DNA from: Prunella strophiata
Taxonomy: Eukaryota; Chordata; Aves; Passeriformes; Prunellidae
Length of the DNA: 64,000 bases
Assembly (NCBI GenBank): GCA_036583965.1
Contig: JAZBQD010000019.1
Location: forward strand, 1,178,001-1,242,000
Direction: 5' to 3'
How positions within the stretch are numbered: the first letter of the stretch is position 1; each line of letters starts with the position of its first letter. This document shows positions 22,701 through 34,700 of the stretch, piece after piece. A program made the translations under genes and the position numbers. Under the pieces are notes generated by a model. That model made no database searches. It saw only the letters and a list, made by a program, of their open reading frames with translations, and had not been told where the DNA came from.

Positions 22701-25700
22701 GTTTCTTTGACTTTTTAATTTTCTTTTGACTGGGCCAACATCTTCTCTAAGATTTTAAGAGCATATAAATACAATACAATTTTTTTGCCAACCATTTTCA
22801 CTTCATCTATTAAAAAAAAAAAAGCCTTTAAATTGACTTTTTTAAAGCTATTATACAAAATACAAATTTCTTGAATCACTGAATGAGTACAAGAAAGGAA
22901 AGCCAAACATCAGTGAATTTCTTCTATAACAGAAAACACCAAAAAAACCATAAAATACCTCTTGTGCTGGCTTGTATTGTCATGACAAATCTCTGAATGA
23001 AATACTGCCCAAGAAATAATTGGGCAGAAACTTCCAGATCATTTGGTTATTCACTGTAAAATAATGATTTGCCTGATTTTATCTTTTTTCCTTCAGTGAG
23101 AAAATCATCAATAAAAGTGTGGTTTGAGGTTGCCCCTCTTGGGTATTTAAGGAAAGAGCTGTGACCTGTATTGGTGTTAAACCCCTCTGTTAATTAAGCA
23201 CCGTAAATGAACGTCACCAGGTCAGCTGGGTGTAATTAGCCAAGGAATATTTATAGCAGGAACCTGAATGCACAGCACACCATGCAAACCCTTCCACCAG
23301 AGCACCATGGAAGGGCTGGAAAGGACCTTAAACACCACCCAGTGCCAGCCCTGCCATGGCAGGGACACCTCCCACTGTGCCAGGCTGCTCCAGCCCCAGT
23401 GTCCAGCCTGGCCTTGGGCACTGCCAGGGATCCAGGGGCAGCCACAGCTGCTCTGGCAATTCCAGCCCAGCCAGGCAATTCCTTCCCAGTATCCCACCCC
23501 AATCTCCCCTTTTCCAATTTGCAGCCATTCCCTGTGTCCTGTCCCTCCATCCTTGTCCCCAGTCCCTCTGCCAGCTCTCCTGAAGCCCCTCCAGGCCCTG
23601 CCAGGGGCTCTGAGGACGTCCCAGGACCCTTCTCCTCTCCAGGGGAACATTCTGCATTCCAGTGGGAACATCCCCAGCCTTGGGAACACTGCCAGTGCCT
23701 CCCAGGGAAGCCAAGGATGACTCAGGGAATGCCAATGAAACTCTCAGACAGGAGCTCAGTGTCAGAGCTGCCTGATCAGATCAGATCAGACCAGCACACT
23801 GCTGCCTCTGCCCTTTTTGTGGAACAGTTTTGGGGCAGTTTTGGTGTCCCTGGGCTGGCACCAGTTGGTTCAGTGTAAGAAAGAGCCCAAGAACCTCTGG
23901 AGTTTAAACCCTGGAGTCAGTGCTGGCTCCAGCCCTGCCAGTGTAGTTTCTCCCTGGGAGGCTCCAAAGGGTGAGTGTCACCTTGTGTCACCTCCTGTGC
24001 TGCTGGGGCACCCTGGGCACACCAGGGACACCCTGGGAGGATCCCCCCTCCAAATGAGGAACTCCACACCTGCACCCCTGCCTGCTTACACAAATGGAGA
24101 AGGCTGGGGGCAAACCCAGCTGGAGCTCACTCTGTGGGGCACAAGGGGAGCTGAGGGGTGTCACCCTGATTTTTTAAGTTTCTCTAAAGCCTTCTGATGT
24201 TTACATTCTTGTGCAGAACTTTCTCACACACTTCTGTAAATAACTTATTGTTTACATTCTTTTATGGGGAACGAGCAACTTGATGGGTTGCCCAGTGGCA
24301 CTGAGGAGGTGGCACTGTCACCTTCCAATGACACTGGCACTTCAGAGATCCATAAATTGGAGTCATAAATTAATAAAGCTCATTTTTTGTCTTGGAGAGA
24401 GCTGCTGTCTGTGTTGTGTTGTTTTGTGTCCTACAGTGACAGAGGGGGCTCAGCCTGGACAAAAGGAGGCTCAGGGGGCACCTGCTAATTCTTGACCCAT
24501 TTCCCTCCTCCTGACATCTCAAGCTGCACCAAGGGAAATACAGGCTGGATATCAGGAAAAAGATTTTACAGAAAGGGTGATAAAGTTCTGGAATGGCTGC
24601 CTGGGGAGGTGGTGCAGTCCCCATCCCTGGGTGTGTTTAACAAAGCCTGGATGTGGCACTGGGTGCCAGGGTTTAGCTGAGGTGCTGGGGCTGGGTTGGA
24701 CTCTGTGATCTTGGAGGTTTCTTCCAACCTCATGATTCTGTGATTCTGTGACATCCTTCCTGTGCCCATCCCTGCCCTCTCCCTCTGCAGTGTGTCCCTG
24801 ACCCCACTGGGGACAGGGACTGTCAGAGTGTGGGAAATGATTTGTAAAAAATTCTCAAAAGCTGACAGAAGGCTCACATTGTGCACATCTGTATGCAAAC
24901 CCTGAAATAAGAAATAGTGACTTAAAAATACCATAGAATAAGACAGACACTATTGAAAAAAAAAAAAAATTAAACTAGAAACAAGTCTCAAAAGACAGCC
25001 TTACAAATAAGACTTAAAACTTTAGAGAAATAGAACTATGAAAAAAAATTAAAACTAGAAACAAGTTTCAAAGACAGCCTTACAAATAAGACTAAAACTT
25101 TAGAGAAATAGAACTATGAAAAAAAAAATTAAACTAGAAACAAGTTTCAAAAGACAGCCTTACAAATAAGACTTAAAACTTTAGAGAAATAGAACTATGA
25201 AAAAAAAAATTAAACTAGAAACAAGTTTCAAAAGACAGCCTTACAAATAAGACTTAAAACTTTAGAGAAATAGAACTATGAAAGATGCATTGCAGTAGCA
25301 CCCACAAAGAGTAATTTTAGATAATTAACTTTAAGGCATTTACAACATAGTGTAGTTGAAGCTGATAGGCCAAGAAATACTTATAGTGTTTTGTAATTAA
25401 GAAATAGTTAGCTTCTAATTGTGATAGCATGAATTATAATATCTCTATTGTCTCACCCTTCTCATGAGACTGAGAATGGAATAAAAGTTTTTAAACCACC
25501 TCTCAGTTGCCCCATCTCTGGGTCAGAAAAAGGTATAATCCACCATCAGAGGAGTCAGGAATGTCTCTGGTGGGATGGAGAAGCTTTTTTGATCACAGCC
25601 TCCCTTTCACACCCAAGGAGCACAACTACAATGTCTCCATTCTCCTCCTTGATTAGCCCTGGCATTATTCAGGAAACTCTGGCAGCTTAGCAACAGCTTC

Positions 25701-28700
25701 TGATGACCTAAAAAACCTCCACGTGCTGAAAGGCAACATTTGGGGAGCTCAGCTGGAGGGAAAAATAAGGTGGTGAAGCCTCCAGCCACCTCTGCACCCA
25801 CTTCCTTGTGCTTTCCAGAAGGATTTCTGGAGCCATCCCTGTCAGAAAACAAAATTCCCATCTCCCACACAGTTCCCATCCATGTTAGTTTGGCTTAGCT
25901 CCTCTTATCCCTTAATTCTTAGGAACAATTGGCTTTTCAGTTAAAAAAAACAAACTCAAAAAGCCTAAAACAAATCCCCTAAAACATGCCATGGGTTCCT
26001 GCATGACTTTTCTGGGATGCTTTTGATGTACACCTGACACCAAACTCTTCCCAGTTCCTGGAATAGTTCTGATATCCCTCCTGGTGCCTTTGCTCCTTGG
26101 CACTTGGAGCTCCTGCATTTAATGTCATTCTGTCACAAATTGATACTGGAATCCATGAAAAAAAAACTGATTTAAGGGTGGGGTTTTTCTCCCTTTTTTT
26201 TAACAGTTTCTGTGGAAAATATTAGGAATCACAGCACAGCAGTGGGAGACACTTTGAAACAAGATTAAATACACATAATTAATTTCACAATTATTGGGGT
26301 TTTTTTAGGTTTCATTATTTTTAAACTATTCTAACTGTGCATTCAGTCCCTGGGCACGTTGCTCACCTGCTGGTGCCTCATCAGCTCCATCATTTCCATG
26401 GCACTGATGAAGAGGTGACAAGGATCTGAGTGATCCACCAGGGATGTGGGAAGAGGCTGGTTCTGCCAAATGCTCCACTCACACAGGGAGAGCTCCTGAG
26501 CTGCCCCCTCCCCGGGCTCCTGCAGGGGAAAGAGGGATGGAAAAGGAGATTTTCAGCAGGGAATTGTGGAGCTAAACTTCTCTAAACATCCCTTGTCAGG
26601 GACAATGGATGCAGAAATGCAGAGAAGGATTTAAACATTCTCACAGTTTTAAGTCCGGTCTAAAATAAAAACATCAGGAGCAACCTGGGCTAGGGGAAGG
26701 TGTCCCTGCTTAGGGCAGGGGTGGAATGAGATGGGTTTGAGATCCCTTTAAACCCAAACCATCCTGGGACTCTGTGAATACAGCATCCTGCAAGGGATTC
26801 TTAAAAACAGGAGCAGAACTTAATGGATACTGAGACTTCCTAATATACTTTTAATTATCCACCCAACTTTTAATTTACAGACCTAACATTTTACTTACAG
26901 ACCCAACCTCAAGGACACATTTCAAACATCCAAGTTCTAAATTCTTAACTTCAAAAACCCACATGTCAATCTCAAAAAGGCATTTTTTTTTTTTTTTGCA
27001 TTTTGTGCCCATTTGGGTCCATCTTGGGTTCATTTTGTGCCCATTTGGGTCCATCTTGGGTTCATTTTGTGCCCATTTGGGTCCATCTTGGGTTCATTTT
27101 GTGCCCATTTGGGTCCATCTTGGGTTCATTTTGTGCCCATTTGGGTCCATCTTGGGTTCATTTTGTGCCCATTTGGGTCCATCTTGGGTTCATTTTGTGC
27201 CCATTTGGGTCCATCTTGGGTTCATTTTGTGCCCATTTGGGTCCATCTTGGGTTCATTTTGTGCCCATTTGGGTCCATCTTGGGTTCATTTTGTGCCCAT
27301 TTGGGTCCATCTTGGGTTCATTTTGTGCCCATTTGGGTCCATCTTGGGTTCATTTTGTGCCCATTTGGGTCCATCTTGGGTTCATTTTGTGCCCATTTGG
27401 GTCCATCTTGGGTTCATTTTGTGCCCATTTGGGTCCATCTTGGGTTCATTTTGTGCCCATTTGGGTCCATCTTGGGTTCATTTTGTGCCCATTTGGGTCC
27501 ATCTTGGGTTCATTTTGTGCCCATTTGGGTCCATCTTGGGTTCATTTTGTGCCCATTTGGGTCCATCTTGGGTTCATTTTGTGCCCATTTGGGTCCATCT
27601 TGGGTTCATTTTGTGCCCATTTGGGTCCATCTTGGGTTCATTTTGTGCCCATTTGGGTCCATCTTGGGTTCATTTTGTGCCCATTTGGGTCCATCTTGGG
27701 TTCATTTTGTGCCCATTTGGGTCCATCTTGGGTTCATTTTGTGCCCATTTGGGTCCATCTTGGGTTCATTTTGTGCCCATTTGGGTCCATCTTGGGTTCA
27801 TTTTGTGCCCATTTGGGTCCATCTTGGGTTCATTTTGTGCCCATTTGGGTCCATCTTGGGTTCATTTTGTGCCCATTTGGGTCCATCTTGGGTTCATTTT
27901 GTGCCCATTTGGGTCCATCTTGGGTTCATTTTGTGCCCATTTGGGTCCATCTTGGGTTCATTTTGTGCCCATTTGGGTCCATCTTGGGTTCATTTTGTGC
28001 CCATTTGGGTCCATCTTGGGTTCATTTTGTGCCCATTTGGGTCCATCTTGGGTTCATTTTGTGCCCATTTGGGTCCATCTTGGGTTCATTTTGTGCCCAT
28101 TTGGGTCCATCTTGGGTTCATTTTGTGCCCATTTGGGTCCATCTTGGGTTCATTTTGTGCCCATTTGGGTCCATCTTGGGTTCATTTTGTGCCCATTTGG
28201 GTCCATCTTGGGTTCATTTTGTGCCCATTTGGGTCCATCTTGGGTTCATTTTGTGCCCATTTGGGTCCATCTTGGGTTCATTTTGTGCCCATTTGGGTCC
28301 ATCTTGGGTTCATTTTGTGCCCATTTGGGTCCATCTTGGGTTCATTTTGTGCCCATTTGGGTCCATCTTGGGTTCATTTTGTGCCCATTTGGGTCCATCT
28401 TGGGTTCATTTTGTGCCCATTTGGGTCCATCTTGGGTTCATTTTGTGCCCATTTGGGTCCATCTTGGGTTCATTTTGTGCCCATTTGGGTCCATCTTGGG
28501 TTCATTTTGTGCCCATTTGGGTCCATCTTGGGTTCATTTTGTGCCCATTTGGGTCCATCTTGGGTTCATTTTGTGCCCATTTGGGTCCATCTTGGGTTCA
28601 TTTTGTGCCCATTTGGGTCCATCTTGGGTTCATTTTGTGCCCATTTGGGTCCATCTTGGGTTCATTTTGTGCCCATTTGGGTCCATCTTGGGTTCATTTT

Positions 28701-31700
28701 GTGCCCATTTGGGTCCATCTTGGGTTCATTTTGTGCCCATTTGGGTCCATCTTGGGTTCATTTTGTGCCCATTTGGGTCCATCTTGGGTTCATTTTGTGC
28801 CCATTTGGGTCCATCTTGGGTTCATTTTGTGCCCATTTGGGTCCATCTTGGGTTCATTTTGTGCCCATTTGGGTTATAAGAGACTTCCTTCAAATCCAGA
28901 GTTAACTCTGGTACTTCCAGCACCCTTCAGGCCTTGTGTCCAAGGAAGCATTGCATGGAACTCACTGGTGTTTCCTCCAGGTTCCCCAAGGTTTCAAACT
29001 GAACTCGAGGCAATACTGGCTCCTTTATCCCATCACTTTCCTTAATCCTGTAGAGTCTGTCCCATATTTCAAACTCCTCAGGTGACAAGGACCAGCTCTC
29101 ATGGGAGTTCACTTGCTTTTGGCCTGTGGGGGGGGAAACAACAGGAAAATGTTACCTGCTGTAGGAAAAGGGATGCACAGAATAAAAACTTGGTGTACCA
29201 GGCACAAAAAAACCATCTTCTCTGAGCCACAACCAAGAGCAGATGCAGAGAATCTGAAGCCAGGGACAAGCATCCCAAGAGTGTTAATGTTTTATATGGA
29301 TAAATATCATTAAGCAGCTGTTTTGGGGAAGGGCACCATATAAAAATAAAGACAGACATAAATCACTATCCCAAATAATGCCACATCCCTTAAACAGCCC
29401 TGGGTGGGAAGAGATCCCAAAGAATCAGAGCTGAGAATGTGATTGTTTTCAGGCCAGATGTGTGAAGCTGGGAGAAAAACAATGAAGGTAATTTGCCAGG
29501 ATTTGGGGTGAATCTGCAGCCCAGGCTCTTCTGGGAATTAATGCCACAGAAGAGGAATCAGGATCTCTCAATTCTCTCAAGTTCCAGCTGCCAGGGGCTG
29601 TGTCACAGAGCAAACCCTGAGTCCAGAGTCCTGCTCAGGTCCTGTTCAGGAAAACCTGGAAAAATGAACCAACAGTGATGTTCTTAAGGCCATCACTGAA
29701 ACATCCCAGAAGATCAACACTGCTGTGGAGCATTTCTGACTCAGGTGTGGGGGTCACTGAAGAGATAACACCCAGTCCAAGGACCTGGCACAGGAGGGAA
29801 AAAGAGACCTGAAGGAAAAGGAAATGAAGAACAATTCTCAGAGAAGAATTTGGAATCAGAGAACGTTGAGTGGGAAGGGACCCACAAAGATCACAGAATC
29901 ATGGAATGTTGAGTGGGAAGGTGATGCCTCAGGTTTAGCTTTTCTATTTTCAGGTTCTGTGCTGCTTTAGTGTGTGGGGCTGGGTTCACATCAGGGCATG
30001 GTGAGCTCTGTGCACAGAGCAGGGAGACAAAACAATTCCTGCTCCAGCTGGGCACCAAGGACAAATGATCCAAATCTCAGCCCAAGAGCACAAACCCCGT
30101 GGGCTGAAGAGAGAAAAACAAGCAGGGTGGGAGTGCAGGGGCTAAAGCTGGAATGGGACAATGAACTCCAAGGTGCAAATGGAGCAGAACTGATCCAAGG
30201 GAGAGACCCCGTGCCCGGCCGTGCATTTTGTGCCCATTTGGGTCCATCTTGGGTTCATTTTGTGCCCATTTGGGTCCATCTTGGGTTCATTTTGTGCCCA
30301 TTTGGGTCCATCTGGGTTCATTTTGGCCCATTTTGGTTCATCTTGGGTTCATTTTGTGCCCATTTGGGTCCATCTTGGTTCATTTTGTGCCCATTTTGGT
30401 CATCTTGGGTTCATTTTGTGCCCATTTTGGTTCATCTTGGGTTCATTTTGTGCCCATTTGGGTCCATCTGGGTTCATTTTGTGCCCATTTGGGTCCATCT
30501 TGGGTTCATTTTGTGCCCATTTGGGTCCATCTTGGGTTCATTTTGTGCCCATTTGGGTCCATCTTGGGTTCATTTTGTGCCCATTTGGGTCCATCTTGGG
30601 TTCATTTTGTGCCCATTTTGGTTCATCTTGGGTTCATTTTGTGCCCATTTGGGTCCATCTTGGGTTCATTTTGTGCCCATTTGGGTCCATCTTGGGTTCA
30701 TTTTGTGCCCATTTGGGTCCATCTTGGGTTCATTTTGTGCCCATTTGGGTCCATCTTGGGTTCATTTTGTGCCCATTTGGGTCCATCTTGGGTTCATTTT
30801 GTGCCCATTTTGGTTCATCTTGGGTTCATTTTGTGCCCATTTGGGTCCATCTTGGGTTCATTTTGTGCCCATTTTGGTTCATCTTGGGTTCATTTTGTGC
30901 CCATTTGGGTCCATCTTGGGTTCATTTTGTGCCCATTTTGGTTCATCTTGGGTTCATTTTGTGCCCATTTGGGTCCATCTTGGGTTCATTTTGTGCCCAT
31001 TTGGGTCCATCTTGGGTTCATTTTGTGCCCATTTTGGTTCATCTTGGGTGCAGCCCTGGCTGGGCTCTTGTGCTGCCCAAGGTGGATCCTTTGAATAAAT
31101 CCCTGCTTTATTCTGTAACTCCATCCAGCCTCTGCTCCAGGGCAGCCTCCACAGGGCATCAAAGGGACCCACAGGGTCCCTTCTGATCACAATCAGGAAT
31201 ATCCTGAGTGGGAAGGGACCCACCCAGCCCAAATCCTGTCCCTGCCCAGACCCCCCAACACCCCCACCCTGTCCATGCCTGGCAGTGCTGCCCAAGGCCC
31301 CTGGAGCTGTGGCAGCCTCAGGGCTGTGCCCATCCCCTGCTCCTGAGGATCTGCTGCACCCAGCCCCACCAGGGCACCCTGGGACTGAGCCCTGGTCACC
31401 CTGGGACTGAGCCCTGGTCACCCTGGGACTGAGCCCTGGTCACCCTGGGACTGAGCCCTGGTCACCCTGGGACTGAGCCCTGGTCACCCTGGGACTGAGC
31501 CCTGGTCACCCTGGGACTGAGCCCTGGTCACCCTGGGACTGAGCCCTGGTCACCCTGGGACTGAGCCCTGGTCACCCTGGGACTGAGCCCTGGTCACCCT
31601 GGGACTGAGCCCTGGTCACCCTGGGACTGAGCCCTGGTCACTCTGGGACTGAGCCCTGGTCACCCTGGGACTGAGCCCTGGTCACCCTGGGACTGAGCCC

Positions 31701-34700
31701 TGGTCACCCTGGGACTGAGCCCTGGTCACCCTGGGACTGAGCCCTGGTCACCCTGGGACTGAGCCCTGGTCACCCTGGGACTGAGCCCTGGTCACCCTGG
31801 GACTGAGCCCTGGTCACCCTGGGACTGAGCCCTGGTCACCCTGGGACTGAGCCCTGGTCACCCTGGGACTGAGCCCTGGTCACCCTGGGACTGAGCCCTG
31901 GTCACCCTGGGACTGAGCCCTGGTCACCCTGGGACTGAGCCCTGGTCACCCTGGGACTGAGCCCTGGTCACCCTGGGACTGAGCCCTGGTCACCCTGGGA
32001 CTGAGCCCTGGTCACCCTGGGACTGAGCCCTGGTCACCCTGGGACTGAGCCCTGGTCACCCTGGGACTGAGCCCTGGTCACCCTGGGACTGAGCCCTGGT
32101 CACCCTGGGACTGAGCCCTGGTCACCCTGGGACTGAGCCCTGGTCACCCTGGGACTGAGCCCTGGTCACCCTGGGACTGAGCCCTGGTCACCCTGGGACT
32201 GAGCCCTGGTCACCCTGGGACTGAGCCCTGGTCACCCTGGGACTGAGCCCTGGTCACCCTGGGACTGAGCCCTGGTCACCCTGGGACTGAGCCCTGGTCA
32301 CCCTGGGACTGAGCCCTGGTCACCCTGGGACTGAGCCCTGGTCACCCTGGGACTGAGCCCTGGTCACCCTGGGACTGAGCCCTGGTCACCCTGGGACTGA
32401 GCCCTGGTCACCCTGGGACTGAGCCCTGGTCACCCTGGGACTGAGCCCTGGTCACCCTGGGACTGAGCCCTGGTCACCCTGGGACTGAGCCCTGGTCACC
32501 CTGGGACTCAGCCCTGGCCACCCTGGGACTCAGCCCTGGCCACCCTGGGACTGAGCCCTGGCCACCCTGGGACTGAGCCTGGTCACTCTGGGACTGAGCC
32601 CTGGTCACTCTGGACTGAGCCCTGGTCACTCTGGGACTGAGCCCTGGTCACCCTGGGACTGAGCCTGGTCACTCTGGGACTGAGCCCTGGTCTCCCTGGG
32701 ACTGAGCCCTGGCCACCCTGGGACTGAGCCTGGTCACTCTGGGACTGAGCCTGGTCACTCTGGGACTGAGCCCTGGCCACCCTGGGACTGAGCCCTGGTC
32801 ACTCTGGACTGAGCCCTGGTCACCCTGGGACTCAGCCCTGGCCACCCTGGGACTGAGCCCTGGTCACTCTGGACTGAGCCCTGGCCACCCTGGGACTGAG
32901 CCCTGGCCACCCTGGGACTCAGCCCTGGCCACCCTGGGACTGAGCCCTGGTCACTCTGGACTGAGCCCTGGTCACTCTGGACTGAGCCCTGGCCACCCTG
33001 GGACTCAGCCCTGGCCACCCTGGGACTGAGCCCTGGTCACTCTGGACTGAGCCCTGGTCACTCTGGGACTGAGCCCTGGTCACTCTGGACTGAGCCCTGG
33101 TCACTCTGGACTGAGCCCTGGTCTCCCTGGGACTGAGCCCTGGTCACTCTGGACTGAGCCCTGGCCACCCTGGGACTGAGCCCTGGTCACTCTGGACTGA
33201 GCCCTGGTCACTCTGGACTGAGCCCTGGTCACTCTGGGACTGAGCCCTGGCCACCCTGGGACTGAGCCCTGGTCACCCTGGGACTCAGCCCTGGCCACCC
33301 TGGGACTGAGCCTGGTCACTCTGGGACTGAGCCCTGGTCTCCCTGGGACTGAGCCCTGGTCACCCTGGGACTGAGCCCTGGCCACCCTGGGACTGAGCCC
33401 TGGTCACTCTGGGACTGAGCCCTGGCCACCCTGGGACTGAGCCCTGGTCACCCTGGGACTGAGCCCTGGCCACCCTGGGACTGAGCCCTGGTCACCCTGG
33501 GACTGAGCCCTGGTCACCTGGGACTGAGCCCTGGTCTCCCTGGGACTGAGCCTGGTCACCCTGGGACTGAGCCCTGGTCACTCTGGGACTGAGCCCTGGT
33601 CACTCTGGGACTGAGCCCTGGTCACCCTGGGACTGAGCCCTGGTCACTCTGGGACTGAGCCCTGGTCTCCCTGGGACTGAGCCCTGGTCTCCCTGGGACT
33701 GAGCCTGGTCACTCTGGGACTGAGCCTGGTCACTCTGGGACTGAGCCCTGGCCACCCTGGGACTGAGCCCTGGTCTCCCTGGGACTGAGCCCTGGTCACT
33801 CTGGGACTGAGCCCTGGTCACCCTGGGACTGAGCCCTGGCCACCTGGGGACTGAGCCCTGGTCACTCTGGGACTGAGCCTGGTCACTCTGGGACTGAGCC
33901 CTGGTCACCCTGGGACTGAGCCTGGTCACTCTGGGACTGAGCCCTGGTCACCTGGGACTGAGCCCTGGCCACCCTGGGACTGAGCCCTGGCTACCCTGGG
34001 GACTGAGCCCTGGTCACTCTGGGACTGAGCCCTGGTCACTCTGGGACTGAGCCCTGGTCACTCTGGGACTGAGCCTGGTCACTCTGGGACTGAGCCCTGG
34101 CCACCCTGGGACTGAGCCCTGGCCACCCTGGACTGAGCCCTGGCCACCCTGGGACTGAGCCCTGGCCACCCTGGACTGAGCCCTGGCCACCCTGGGACTG
34201 AGCCCTGGTCTCCCTGGGACTGAGCCCTGGTCTCCCTGGGACTGAGCCCTGGTCACTCTGGGACTGAGCCCTGGTCACCCTGGGACTCAGCCCTGGCCAC
34301 CCTGGGGACTGAGCCCTGGTCACTCTGGGGACTGAGCCCTGGCCACCCTGGGACTGAGCCCTGGTCACTCTGGGACTGAGCCCTGGCCACTCTGGGACTG
34401 AGCCCTGGTCACTCTGGGACTGAGCCCTGGCTACCCTGGGGACTGAGCCCTGGCTACCCTGGGGACTGAGCCCTGGTCACTCTGGGACTGAGCCCTGGTC
34501 ACTCTGGGACTGAGCCTGGTCACTCTGGGACTGAGCCCTGGTCACCCTGGGACTGAGCCCTGGCCACCCTGGGACTCAGCCCTGGCCACCCTGGGACTCA
34601 GCCCTGGTCACTCTGGGACTGAGCCCTGGCCACCCTGGGACTGAGCCCTGGTCACCCTGGGGACTGAGCCCTGGCCACCCTGGGACTGAGCCCTGGCCAC

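Larger units (their letters stand above)
19869..26366. other. FANCM 3' intronic region with assembly gap
   Basis: Outside the gap, CR1 copies and repeat E I see no exon that matches FANCM's central or nuclease-like parts on the minus strand. The sequence is otherwise ordinary unique intron. Confidence 0.5.

Noticed and set aside
26963..29045. Three plus-strand ORFs of 630-680 codons and related ones at 29974-31186
   Set aside because: The 32-bp unit has no stop in any register, so all three frames read the same 32-residue cycle.
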